From assembly GCF_036850765.1 (NCBI RefSeq), contig NC_089494.1, positions 233,076,779 through 233,140,778 on the forward strand: a DNA stretch of 64,000 nucleotides, written 5' to 3'. Positions 1-11,799 of the stretch are shown here, piece after piece. Each line of letters starts with the position of its first letter. Positions within the stretch are counted from its first letter, which is position 1. Origin of the DNA: Saccopteryx bilineata. Taxonomy: Eukaryota; Chordata; Mammalia; Chiroptera; Emballonuridae. The notes under the pieces were generated by a model. It was given only the letters and a program-made list of their open reading frames with translations. It was not told where the DNA came from and searched no databases. The position numbers and the translations under genes were made by a program.

Positions 1-34
1 AGTTGGTGTGGGGACAGTGATGGATGCTAGAGAA
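1..34 (+). CDS. GNPDA2: GNPDA2 exon, 3' part
   Basis: Frame begins at base 2 and reads VGVGTVMDARE, ending GAA before the GTAAGA donor at 35-40. The exon's 5' part is outside the window. Confidence 0.9.
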
Positions 35-3000
35 GTAAGAATTAAATGTTAACATTTTTCCTTTGATATCAATAGATACTGGAGGAATTTGTTGACAAAT
101 GATATTTTGGTTGCATCCCATTTACATTTTGTTATCTAACTTTCAGCAACTTTTGTCAATCTCACTGCTATGTTTATAATTCAACTAAATTAAATCTTTT
201 GGAGCTGTAAACTAAGAGTTAGGCACTCTTTTGGTTTACTCCTTAACTTGCTTATTCCGACCTTACAGTTTGAGGTCCTAAAATCCCCCTGATCATATAG
301 GGTCTGTTTTTAAGTGAAAGAACTATTGGAACCAAGATGCAGTGCTAATTAACACTCAGCTGCTTTTGGAGGCTCAGGATAGTGTAGTGTAGTGTGCTCC
401 CTGACTGTAGGAGGATGGCCCGGTTGGTCCCAGCAGAAAGAGAATTCACCTAGGACTGGATCTGTTCTAAATTTGGTATATTTAAAAAGGCAAGAGCTCT
501 GAACAGTAGACCCTATCGAATTTTTAAACTTCTGCTTGGACTGTCATTTCCTTCTTTGAGAATAAGCAAAACAAATTATAGTCAGCTCATGAGTATAAGT
601 GGTTAAATTATATTAAAACCCTAAACTCCATTCCTGTCTGGCAGCTGGATGGGAAAGTCTTAGAGGAAAGAGTACAGTCAAGGCACTGATGAATAGTAAC
701 TAACCTTGACGTAAATATATCTAGATTGGAACTTACAAATAGAACTAGTATTCAGAATGTAGTTTTTGATAGAAAACTCATCAGCATATGAAAAATCTTT
801 CAAAGAAAAAATTTATTTTGTAAATAAATTGAAAAACAGATTTAGATAGAGTGATCTTATTTCTGAAACATGAAACTGAAAGTTATACAAATATGATATG
901 TCTTACACTTTAACAAGATTTAAGTTATAATACAACTCATGCTGATTCTTGAATGAACAGAATTACTCACTGTCCTTTTTTTATTTCTTTCTTTTGGTCA
1001 ATTTTTCCAACAAAATTATCTGAGCTTAAGACATGTGCCCCATTCTCAGCTTCTCCACCACATCTAATCAGTCACCAAATCTCAACAATTTAACAGATAA
1101 TTTGAAGACAAATAAGGAATTAGCACTTCATTGCAATCACCTTAATTCAAGTCTAAATCATTTTTTCCAAGGATAATTGCACACCCATCCTAAATCATGG
1201 CTTGTTTGTTACCTTAAAGAATAAAAATAAATACCTTGCATTATGAAGAAATATCAAGCTGTTTATTTTTATTTTAGCCTCAGAAGAATGAAAGTAATTT
1301 TTAAAAAAAATAGAGCTTCTCCATCATTTGGCATGTTTTAAGAACTAACAAGTAATGTCTGATTTTCAGGTAATGATCCTCATAACAGGTGCACACAAGG
1401 CATTTGCTCTCTACAAGGCGATAGAAGAAGGGGTCAACCACATGTGGACTGTGTCAGCTTTCCAGCAGCACCCCCGAACTATTTTTGTGTGTGATGAAGA
1501 TGCTACCTTAGAATTAAGAGTTAAAACTGTGAAATACTTTAAAGGTGAGCATTGATGTTTCAGAAGCAGAATGTGAGAATGTTCCATTGTAGATAACAAA
1601 CAGAAAAATTTAATATGATTGTATAGTTACACCCTGCACTGTGGCCTATTAAAAACTGGCATTGTGCTGACCCAGTAGCCAGTTCTTTCAAGGAATAGAA
1701 ACAGTATTCAAGGAATATCTTAACTCATAGTGTAGCTTTAAGATGGTTTCTTTTTCTTTTTTTCATGAAGAGAATATCTTTATATTTTCAGTAAGATTTT
1801 TCTTGAAATCCAAACTCTAATAAAATTTTTACTTCCATATTGAATACACAAGGTTAAATAACCCAAAAGAAATGTATACGTCCTTTCTGATTTTTTGTTT
1901 ATCTGTCCCACCTCCCTCCCCAAGCTATGTTTAGAATTGAATCAGCAGATAAGATAGATGGGTTTGCCTATTACCTCATTTACTTTTTATGATTTCAAAC
2001 AAATTATCCCTATATCTTAAACTTATGTTAAGTGTCAAGAAGAGTATGGTATAAATCCTAAAAGTAAGCAGGAGTTAGATTGCCCAGACTTCTTCATGTG
2101 TATCTTCCTCTTCTTCCTGCAGCCTAGTTCAGTTATCCTTAAACCTTATTGTACGAGTTTATATATATAAAACCACATATACTTGATGTATTGGGTAACT
2201 GAAGAGATTTTCAAGGACAATTTTGAATATACTCATTTAGATGTCATTCCTTACTTAAGTCAACTCCATACACACACACACACACACATATATGATATAT
2301 ATATGTATATATATATGTATGTATAAATAAGTATTCTTTATAAAGCATCTACCTATATTTATATAACTGATATGAAAATATTATGTAACTGGTCATATAG
2401 GTGAATAATGCCTAAAATAATTAGTATGTGAATATAAATTTTGAATTTTATTCTGGTACAGAAAAATTATATGGAACCAATTAAACCTATATTTCATGGA
2501 TATCAAAGTTAAAGAAGTTACTATATTTTATTGCCTCTTAAACACATTTTTTTCACTTGTATCTTGTCTAAAATTGGGATGTGCTTAAAGTTGGTGTGCA
2601 GTATTTTTTTCTTAATGCCACATAAATTAATGGTGTGTCTAACAGTTTTCAGCATTTCATATTTATGAAGTATTTATATAATACATAAATGTAAAAATTA
2701 TAAATCAATTTAAAGGAAACCAGTAATTTGTATTTCATGTAAATGTGGAGATATGGCAGAAATCTGAAAGGTGATACACAAATGGAAGTTTGGCAAACAG
2801 TTAAAATAGTCTAATTTTTAAAACAAAATTTTGATCATGTGTATAGTTTTGTATTTGCACTTATCTGTTGTGAGAGTTTCCTTGTTTAATATTCTCAAAA
2901 GTATTTTTAATAACTATATAATAGTCATGTAGACATATCATTATTTACTTAAACATTTGCTTAGTTTTAAACTCTTAGATCTTTTCCAGTCATTTACCAT

Positions 3001-6000
3001 GTTTTTATCAGATAAATTATCAGTTTTTTACCAAGCCACAAATATGTCAAATAAACTGAAAATTTGTTAGCTTCTTAGCAATTTCACAGATAAAAGCAGA
3101 GACTATCTGTGATGAGATGTGAATAAGAACTCTTAGGTGGAGTTTTACCCATATAGTTCCATGCAATTCTTCAGATTTCATCACATGTTAGGTTCCATGA
3201 AACGCTGATAGAAAGAATCCTATTATCCAGATTTTAATGACAGTTTTAAGGAGATTCACTTAACATTGCCATTTTGTTTAGCACCAGCAATTCCCAAATA
3301 AACCCCAGTACTTGTCTGATGTTGTCAAATTGATTTTTATCAAAAAATGTTTACATTTAAGTGAAGTAAATATTTAGTAAAATATTTAATAGTAATAGCC
3401 AGTATCTTTGTGACCAGTGCTATTCTAAACTCATTACAATGACTTATTTCTCAAAATTCCATGAAGTGGATACTCGTTAATTCACTTCCCCCAAGTCACA
3501 CAGTTTTTATGTGGGTGAGCTGTGTAAGTGAAATCAGGCTTATCTGGAGTCTGGGCTTTTGTCCACTGTTACAGTGTCTTAATAGAAGTGTAAACTCTGG
3601 CTGTGGAATGATCTTGATTATATTGCTTCCAGAAAAGTATAGACATATGTTACAGAAGAGCAGTAGATGGTTATATGTATTTAGTTTTGTTCATCTATCC
3701 AGCTTCAAGTTTTCTGAAACATTTTGAAGTATAAAACTATTCGTGAGAGAATGTATGCATTGCCTTTTTGAGGACACCATATTTTCCCCTTGGAATTGTA
3801 TGTATTTCTGAAGAGGTTCAGGATGTCAGCTTCTGTCAGGATGCCTCCTTCAATACAGAGAAAAATAGAATTGAGATATTGTTCTGAGCTATAGATGGAC
3901 CTTATCTTACAATAAGATATTTTGATATCAGGTAGAAAATTAATATTCATGAACTTAGACATGTTAGAAAAGTTTGGATTTGCTTATTCTCACTCAATTA
4001 TTGTATCACTTTAATATGTACTGGAGGATATGAATCCTACTGTTCATATCACATAACTACCCTTTCTTCTGCCATTGCTAAAAAGTAGAACCGGTATCTT
4101 TAAGGGTTTTCATTATTTAACTGCTAAAGAAAATGTAGATTAACTACATTTAAAACAGTAAGAATCATCAATATATGAGAGTTTATTTTAACATATACCT
4201 TTTGAAAGATAAAATTATATCCAAGGAAAACAGTTTAATACTAAATGTTTTTGCTTTAAAATAAAACTTCTGTTTATGCACTTGAGAATATATTTTTAAG
4301 AACATCATCACGGTGAACATTTTGTATTTCATCCTTTTTAGACCCTACTCCAATATCTTCACAGAAGTTGAGTGAGTTCACATTAAGCCAAAACCATAAA
4401 ATTGGCATTTAATGTATATGATCTTTAACTTTTCTTCTTCTGGCAACATGTCAGTTTATATTATTATTATTTTTCTTTTTTGTATTTTTCCAAGTTGGAA
4501 ACAGGGAGGCAGTCAGACACACTCCCACATGCGCCCAACCGGGATCCACCCGGCATGCCCACCAGGGGGCGATGCTCTGCCCTTCTGGGGCGTCGCTTTG
4601 CCACAGTCAGAGCCATTCTAGCGCCTGAAGCAGAGGTCACAGAGCCATCCTCAGCGCCCGGGCAAACTTTGCTCCACTGGAGCCTTGGCTGCGGGAGGGA
4701 AAGAGAGAGACAGAGAGGAAGGAGAGGGGGAAGGGTGGAGAAGCAGATGGGCGCCTCTCCTGTGTGCCCTGGCCGGGAATTGAACCCGGGACTCCTGCAC
4801 GCCTGGCCGACGCTCTACCACTGAGCCAACCGGCCAGGGCCAGTTTATACTATTTTATTAATACTCATTATAATAATTTACTTATTTGTTTATAATTTAA
4901 GTAGCAATTATTTTTTTATCAAATTCTTGTGTAGAAAGGTAACGATTTTTACCTTGTCATAGTAAATTCTTGAATTATCCAAAAATCAGTATTTTTAAAA
5001 ATTCCTAGTTGGGAAGCAGCCTTATCTTTTGTATAAAAGTTATAGCCAATGTATAGTTTAAAAAAAAGGAATTGAATTTTTAATGTTCATCCTGATGTTT
5101 TAAAGCTCTGATGTATTCTTTTCCATAATCAAATCTGTAAAAAATGATAGATGAATTGTATCAAGTTAGAATGATCTTCTAGAAGACAAAACATCTGCTG
5201 ACCCACGTGGCTGAAATCACCAGTGTTTGTTGTACCCTCTTTACTTACTGTCTCTCCAGTCTCCACTCTACTGCTCTTGATATCCTGGTTATGAAAATGG
5301 GTTCATTTCAGTTAAAGCTTGTTTTCAGTAGGATTGGTTCTATCTAGAGGGATCAGGTAATGTTTTTCACTAGCAGATATTCCCTTTGCACTATAAAACA
5401 TTCTTTTAATGCATATATTTTTGATAAATTATATTTTTCAGTTAGTGTCATCAGCCAAGAAATATGGTAACCCACCGTCCAGGACATTGTCTAACACAGG
5501 GTTAATCAATAGTGTAAGAAGTATCCTTGCCTTAAAGTAGTTGGCATTCTTCATAAAAAGTTGGCTCATTAAGTGATTTGAGAAAATAAAATGTAATGTT
5601 ACATTGAAATAAAAGCTCCACAAAGGTAGGGACTTCTGTTCACTACATTATTTCAGCATCTAGAAATGTGCCTAGAACCCTGGAGGCACGTGGTCAGTGT
5701 GGTGGTCGGACAAGTAGAGATGAACACGTGACTGTGAGACCCTATCAGTTTAAGTGCTTTATTATGTAATTCATACTATGAAGTCCAAAGGATACTGTAG
5801 GAGGGAGAGAGTTATAGTGTTTGAAGAAAACTTGAACTGAGCTGATGGTATTGAGAACCCTGGAAGAAAGGTAGCTCACATGTAAGGATGAGCTAATATA
5901 GTAGAAAATGTCCTGGTAACAGGGCAGAGAACATATAATGTGTATTTGATAAAATGGGGCTAGAGTATCCTTTAAAAACGAAGGGAATGTGTAGATGAAG

Positions 6001-9000
6001 AGCAAAAAGACAAACCAGGGCTGACTTGTCATTGGCTCTTTGCCTTTTTTGGGGGGGTCATTTTGAAAATCTGGTGAAAGGGACTGTCCTCAGAAGACTG
6101 CACATATATATGTGTATGCATATAATTGTATATATTAATGCGGGAGATCTGAGGACTCCTTAAACCTTTCCTAGCTCTATTATAGCTTAGGAGCCAAGTT
6201 AGGAGTTGATGCTGTACTTGATTTCTGTCAGGTGGACAGCTTCTGTCATCAGTCTACAGGTCAGAGGTGGTGCAGTATTGACTACTTTTTCCTGCATTCT
6301 AAGTTTAACTCTTATATTTAAATATGAAGTGTTTAACAATGGTACCTCGTTGCTTTTTTTAACTTTAAAAATCCTCATATTAGAATGTAGACCATGGGCA
6401 AAAGGACTAGTTTAATTTAACACTAGGCCTCATGAAGAACACAGAGGATGTTCACTGAAAGAATGCTTGTGATTACTCCTGTTCTGGGTTCTCTCAGAAC
6501 TCTTGCATTTGAATATCCAAGAAGTAATCTTTTCCTTATAAGGGTGTAAAATGAACAGCCTTATAACACCAAAATGATATGGGATGGGAGTTTTATTAAC
6601 CCTGAAGAAAACAGTTATATATATCGAACAATAGGTCACTGTATTTCAAATCCAGCCTCAGGGATAGCTTTGCATAAAACAGTATAATGAGTGAGAAGTC
6701 ATTGGTTTTTTCCACATATTCATGGATTTTTATCACAGGCTTCTTGTCTTCAAAGCACTTAGTAAGCAATTGGGTGGTGTACAACTTTATAGGAACTAAT
6801 ACTATAGAAACATTTAAGTATTAGAGATATTTAAGACATGTTAAACCAACATTATAAGACTTGAATGTAGTATGTTGCATGCACTGCTTTCTGTTTTGAA
6901 TTTCTGAGCTGACTGCTCCATTTTGTAAATAAGGCCGGATAGCTAAATGGCTGCCATGTACCTGAGGCAGAGGCTGAACCCATCTCAAGTGCCTTTGTGC
7001 TTTGTTTGGAACTTGCACAAAAGCTGTTATTTCCTGGGCTCGCTGCTGCTCCAAGTTTTGTAGTTTTCAAACTTTTCTCATTGCTCACTTGAACCTCTGA
7101 CCCTCTTTCCCTCCCACTGCATGGAAGGGTTAACATTTGTCCCTCCACAGCCCCTACTTTTCTTTTTTTCTTTTACAGAGAGTCAGAGAGAGGGATAGAT
7201 AGGGACAGACAGGAACGGAGAGAGATGAGAAGCATCAATCATCAGTTTTTTGCGATACCTTAGTTGTTCATTGATTGCTTTCTCATATGTGCCTTGACCA
7301 CGGCCTTCAGTCGCCCGAGTGACCCCTTGCTCAAGCCAGCGACCTTGGGTCCAAGCTGGTGAGCTTTGCTCAAACCAGATGAGCCCGCGCTCAAGCTGGC
7401 GACCTTGTGGTCTTGAACCTGTGTCTTCTGCATCCCAGTCCGACGCTCTATCCACTGCGCCACCGCCCGGTAAGGCCCTACTTCCACATTTTAAACCTAT
7501 CTAATCCTCGAGCAGCCTTTCCTTTAAAGTCTAGGCATCCTGCCAGTGCCCGTGGTCCTTTCTGTCCCAATTTAAGGATCATGGACGACAGAATCTGTCT
7601 CCTTCCCCTCCTACTGCCTCCTTTCCATCAATGTCCAGTATGTGCTACATTAATTTTAAATTTAAAAAACTAGTGGATGTACCATCTCACTAAATCTTCA
7701 GACTGAAATTTTTTTCTAAAGATTTATTGATTTCACGGAGAAAGGAGAAAGAGGACAGGGGAACGAGACGTATCATCTTATAGCTGCTTCACTCTAGCTG
7801 TTCCCTGACTGCTTGTATGTGCCTTGACCAGGCAAGCCCAGGGCTTTGAACCAGTGACCTCAGCGTTCCAGGTCAACATTCTATCCACTGTGCCACCACA
7901 GTCCAGGCTTCACAGACTTTTTAAAGTAAATATTTAATGAGGTTCCACTGCATGCCATAACCTTTATGAACTTGGGACTTAAAGCTGTGAATAGAAGTTT
8001 CTTGTTGGAGATGCTATTTTCTAAAAATGAAAATTACTTTTAAGAAAGTGGCACAAATATTTTAGGGTGACATTTGGGCTGAGACCTAATCAGCAGAAAG
8101 AAGACAGTCATGTTTTGCTCAGGGAGAAGAACATGCCAAGCTGAGTCAAGCAGCAAGTGTAAAGATCCTGCACTGGAGCCAAGCTCAGCTTTTCTGGGGC
8201 CACAGCAATAGACTTCGGGTTGAGGACAGCGTAATGGGAAAGCGAGAGGACATGAGATCAGAAGAATAAACAAAAACAAAAGAAGAAAATCTAAATTATT
8301 TTCTAAGAGACCAGAGCAACTGATAATTTTAAATAGGGAAATGGTATAATCCAGTTTGTTTTATAAAGACTAAGTTACCTGTTGTCCAGAAATTGTATTA
8401 TGGGATGGGGGAAATGAATGAAAGTAGGGAACTGGAAATAATTAATTTGATTTGAAGATTGGCTTCAACTAGGGTGGAGTGGGCAGATGAACTGGGGCTA
8501 ACTGGGATTACTTTGGAAGTACTGACAGTCCCTCACTTCGACTTTAGAAAGCTGCAAAGTGATATGCATGCAGTAGAAACTGACAGACTCCCACATGCGC
8601 CCGACCAGGATCCACCAGGCACTCCCACTAGGGGGCAATGCTCTGCCCATCTGGGGCATTGCTCTGTTGCAACCAGAACCATTCTAGCGCCCGAGGCAGA
8701 GGCCACAGAGCTATCCTCAGAGCCCGGGCCAACCTTGCTCCAATGGAGCCTGCGGGAGGGGAAGAGACAGAGAAGGAGGAGAGGGGGAGGGGTGGAGAAG
8801 CAGATGGGCGCCTCTCCTGTGTGCCCTGGCTGGGAATTGAACCCGGGACTCCTGCACACCAGGCCGACGCTCTACCACTGAATCAACCGGCCAGGGCCTG
8901 AATTTTGATCTTGTCATGGGCTCCCGACATGCAGTAAAATACTCATGTGAAGCAGGGCAGCCCAGTCAGCCATGTATGTGATCAGAGGGTAAACAATCCA

Positions 9001-10899
9001 TACTTTACAGTGTAGTATTAAGTACATTTTCAACTTATGAGTTGACTGAGCATTGACTCCATGTAAGTCAGGGAGCATATGTAGAGCCAACTGGTCTTGC
9101 TGCTGAATTAAAAAAGAAAAAATTCGGCCTGACCTGTGGTGGCGCAGTGGATAAAGCGTCGACTTGGAAATGCTGAGGTCGCCGGTTCGAAACCCTGGGC
9201 TTGCTTGGTCAAGGCACATATGGGAGTTGATGCTTCCAGCTCCTCCCCCCTTCTCTCTCTGTCTCTCTCTCTCTCCCCCCCCCCTCCTTTCTAAAATGAA
9301 TAAATAAAAAATTAAAAAAAAAAAAAACATATTAAAAAAAAAAGAAAAAATTCAGTGGATTTTAGTTGTCCAGCTTTAGAAGCTCAGTAAGTGTTATACC
9401 ATACACCAAGATTTTCAAAATGATGTGGAAGGGAATAGAATGGGTCTGGACCTTGTTCTATTTAAGTTGCCAATTAGACCATGAAGTGGGCTGTTGAGCA
9501 GTTAGCCTTATCTCATTTCCAGATGCACTAATGGATTTTCTCCTTCTCTCCTTCATTTTTGTTTCTTCTACTACATGAACACTTCAGTGCTCTTTGCATG
9601 TTCCTGTCTTTGCTTATTAAAGCAGGTCTTCCTCAGTTTAGACTTTAAAGTGCTTTTTGCAGTTTGCCATCTACTTACTAACCAAGTACCCGGTCTCCCC
9701 AATCCAATAATCTCATTTCCTGAGAAAATTACACTGTGTATCCCTTTCCTCAGCCTCTTTGTTCTTAATTTGGAAAATGTAACCCCTTTAACTTTCAAAA
9801 TATAAAATCTGTAGCTCATTACTGGGATAATCATTTCGTTTCCTCCAGAAAAATACAGTATGTATGTATTAAGACATTAGTAACTGGAAAATATTTTCCA
9901 AGAAGCTTTAATAAGAACATTTTACAAGCATACCCATTATAAAATGAAATTTAAATCTAGTTAGAAATTAATATTTAAATTTATGGATTGTTTTTAGTAA
10001 ATCCCCCTTGGTATGGCTTATAATCAACCCCTATTGTAAACATATACGTCAATACAGTGAAAAATACACTGCTCACAAAAATTAGGGGATATTTTATCGC
10101 TTCATATTCATTTTGAAATATCCCTAATTTTTGTGAACAGTATAATTTGCCAGATGAATGGATACTATAATCTATTGGAGATCTAAACTATCCTAGGATT
10201 AGCAGACATTTGATCCTAAGACATCCTTGGAGACATTTAGACCATGCCAAAAGGTCCTTGATAGTATTTTTTACATATTAATTCGGTAAAACCACTGGTA
10301 TACAAGTTATGGGCTATTTGAACTGAGGGGTGTTCTCAAAGCATGGACATTTTTGATAAGGCCAAATTTCTCAAGGACCTTCTGGTGGAAACCAGTATCT
10401 CTATGGATGTTTTAGATGGGACCATATGTCCTACGAGGCTATTTTAGCATAATAGTTCTGAGCCCTTCATTGGAGTTTAGTAGAGGAAATGACTGACATG
10501 TAATTAAAACATATTAACTAAGTCAGCATTAAAATCTGTTCATAATTAAAATTTTGTCATATTGAAACTCTGAAGATAGGAACTGCTCTGACTTCTGGTT
10601 ACTCCCAAATATCCTGTATACATTCTAGATCTACAGATTCATAAATAACTAAATTTATTCATTAGGTAGTCAAAAATAAACATTTGGAAATGTCTATTTG
10701 CATTTTTAAAATAAACAACTATTTTATATCAGGAACCTTTATACTAATTTCATCTTACAAAATCTGTCATTTTCTAAAGTAATGAGATAAAGTTCAAAAT
10801 TTAAAATACAACTAGAACTGTGCTTTTTTTCTTTAAGGTTTAATGCATGTGCACAATAAACTTGTGGATCCACTATACAGTATGAAAGAAGGAAACTGA
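1..10899 (+). CDS. GNPDA2: Glucosamine-6-phosphate deaminase 2, C-terminal part (join 1-34, 1370-1544, 10838-10899)
   Basis: The enzyme converts glucosamine-6-phosphate to fructose-6-phosphate and ammonia in the cytosol, linking hexosamine catabolism to glycolysis. Three coding exons are visible. The window opens inside an exon reading VGVGTVMDARE, followed by a GT donor at 35. The next exon starts VMILITGAHKAFALYK and carries the HMWTVSAFQQHP segment typical of the GNPDA family. The last exon encodes GLMHVHNKLVDP and ends SMKEGN with TGA at 10897-10899. The splice phases agree (GAA|GTA, then G|GT). About 89 residues of an expected 276 are present; the N-terminal part lies left of the window. 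The HNKLVDPLYSMKEGN tail favours GNPDA2 over GNPDA1, and the GUF1-YIPF7 neighbourhood supports this. It converges on GUF1. The paralogue and length assignments rest on remembered family sequence. Confidence 0.95.
35..1369 (+). other. GNPDA2 intron, no recognised element
   Basis: Bounded by a GTAAGA donor and TTTTCAG acceptor. AT-rich unique-looking sequence; no gene, SINE or DNA transposon recognised. Confidence 0.7.
1370..1544 (+). CDS. GNPDA2: GNPDA2 penultimate coding exon
   Basis: A TTTTCAG acceptor ends at 1369 and a GTGAGC donor starts at 1545. The 175 bp leave one base over for the next exon. It encodes VMILITGAHKAFALYK through VKTVKYFKG, part of the C-terminal core of the deaminase fold. 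Confidence 0.96.
2266..2325. repeat. (CA)n/(TATG)n microsatellite
   Basis: An ACACAC run grades into alternating TATATGTATA, typical of a compound dinucleotide microsatellite. Confidence 0.85.
3388..3582 (-). mobile_element. MIR SINE fragment, antisense
   Basis: Diverged sequence contains the antisense MIR landmarks in order: CCAGTGCTATTCTAAACTC, TTCCATGAAGTGGATACT, and CCAAGTCACACAG. No target duplication survives. Confidence 0.6.
4466..4840 (-). mobile_element. VES-like tRNA-derived SINE, full length
   Basis: Read on the minus strand: GGCCCTGGCCGGTTGGCTCAG, a B-box-like GGGTTCAATTCCCGG, the CTTCTCCACCC motif, a body, then a CAGAAAAATACAAA-type A-rich tail. Flanking copies of CAGTTTATA at 4452 and 4841 are the target duplication. 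Confidence 0.92.
5605..5692 (+). mobile_element. L2 LINE 3'-end fragment
   Basis: Resembles the L2 tail: AAGCTCCACAAAGGTAGGGAC, then GTTCACTACATTATTTCAGC and GTGCCTAGAACCCTGG. Short and old. Confidence 0.5.
7157..7477 (-). mobile_element. Bat tRNA-derived SINE, long-body type
   Basis: On the minus strand a tRNA-like head (GGTGGCGCAGTGGATAGAGC) is followed by the GCTTGAGCGCGGGCTCATCTG body, ACCAAGGTCG-type segments, GAGAAAGCAATCAATGAACA and a pyrimidine-rich end. CCCTACTT flanks both sides. Confidence 0.9.
7708..7910 (-). mobile_element. Bat tRNA-derived SINE, short type
   Basis: On the minus strand a tRNA-like head is followed by GGTTCAAAGCCCTGGGCTTG and CCTGGTCAAGGCACATACAA, ending in AT-rich DNA. 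More diverged than the long-type copies. Confidence 0.82.
8578..8898 (-). mobile_element. VES-like SINE, 3'-truncated
   Basis: Same head and body as the copy at 4466, ending GGCCAGGGCC at 8898, but the CAGCTTCAGAAAAATAC tail is missing at its low-coordinate end. GC-rich open frames across it are incidental. Confidence 0.9.
9126..9337 (+). mobile_element. Bat tRNA-derived SINE, short type, young-looking
   Basis: GCCTGACCTGTGGTGGCGCAG head, GGTCGCCGGTTCGAAACCC B-box region, CTTGGTCAAGGCACATATGG, CT-rich tract and poly(A). The AAAAAAGAAAAAATTC target duplication lies on both sides (9110-9125 and about 9338-9353). Confidence 0.93.
10067..10142. mobile_element. 76-bp palindromic miniature transposon, mariner-like
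   Basis: Starts CACTGCTCACAAAAATTAGG and ends with its near-exact inverse (CCTAATTTTTGTGAACAGTA). TA is present on both sides (10065-10066 and 10143-10144), the Tc1/mariner target signature. Non-coding. Confidence 0.8.
10838..10899 (+). CDS. GNPDA2: GNPDA2 last coding exon with stop
   Basis: A CTTTAAG acceptor ends at 10837. The exon completes the split glycine codon and encodes the last 20 residues, LMHVHNKLVDP...KEGN, then TGA at 10897. It is short and isolated by a 9.3-kb intron, so ORF scans miss it. Confidence 0.95.
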
Positions 10900-11790
10900 A
10901 GGAGATTGGAGCAAAATTCTGCTTGAAACAACAGAACACTTTATACTAGATGAATCTGCAGCTATGTAGTATGATAAACCATGGGGGATTTTTGAAGGCT
11001 GTCATTTTTAAAGTCTAATATCTATATGTTAAACATTCCATATTTAGAATGTGTCCATTTTATATTAGAGTTTAGGAGAAGTAGTTGGCTCTCATAATCA
11101 GCTATTTATTTTAAAGTACAGAAGCCATACCACTTTCTAAAATTTTTAAAAATCATTTTAAAAAATATTCTGTACATCAAGTACATTCATATCACTCCAG
11201 TGGCATTGTTAATTTTTCATTTTTTTAATCACATGAAGACACAATTATCATTGCAAACCTTTACTTTTGAAATGCGATCTTGGTATTTTCTGTGCATCAC
11301 ACAAGCTTCCTGCACGTGGTTGCCTTAGTCATTTTCCTGAACACCAAAAGTCCTGCTATAGATTGTAGGTACAGAAAATCCAAATAGGTGACAGTGCCTA
11401 AAAGTACATATAAGTCTTTCTGTAAAGTATGTATACAAGGGCATGATTTTTATGCACTTTTTACAAATGTGCTCTTGTTTTTATTTACTAACTTGGATTC
11501 GTGCTTTAATAAGTATTTTGGCAATTATGAGCTTTATACCTAGTGACACACTTAACAAAATTATTTTAGAGAAAGTTTTCTGATTATTGTTAAACTTACT
11601 AAATGATTTATTCCTTATATATGTCTAAAAGGATAATATAATAAAGTATATAAAAAGTTATTATAAACTATTGTAGATTGCCATTAAGAACTTGTATCAT
11701 TAAACTGCAAATGAAAGTATATTGTTTTCTATCTTTAACTCCAATAAAGCTTATAATAAACAAATGAAAGTTATCTAAATTTTATTTCCA
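10900..11790 (+). other. GNPDA2: Probable GNPDA2 3' UTR
   Basis: AT-rich non-coding sequence follows the stop. No dispersed repeat is recognised here, as expected for a conserved 3' UTR. The 3' limit is inferred from the AATAAA at 11743-11748; other AATAAA motifs (11640 and several beyond 12 kb) mean the real end may differ. Confidence 0.5.
11743..11748 (+). terminator. Candidate GNPDA2 polyadenylation signal
   Basis: Canonical AATAAA about 840 bp after the GNPDA2 stop codon. Chosen by position only; alternatives exist nearby at 11640-11645. Confidence 0.4.
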
Positions 11791-11799
11791 GAAGTGAAA

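Larger units (their letters stand above)
1545..10837 (+). other. GNPDA2 last intron (9.3 kb), repeat-laden
   Basis: GT-AG intron. It holds a CA/TA microsatellite, an antisense MIR, an L2 fragment, five SINEs and a 76-bp miniature transposon, each listed separately. The stretches 1545-2260, 2330-3385, 3585-4450, 5700-7150 and 9355-10065 show nothing recognisable. Confidence 0.75.

Noticed and set aside
8459..8901. Open frames of up to 140 codons on both strands
   Set aside because: They lie over a VES-like SINE; the same HAPD.DPPGTPTRG-type translation recurs in every copy of this SINE.
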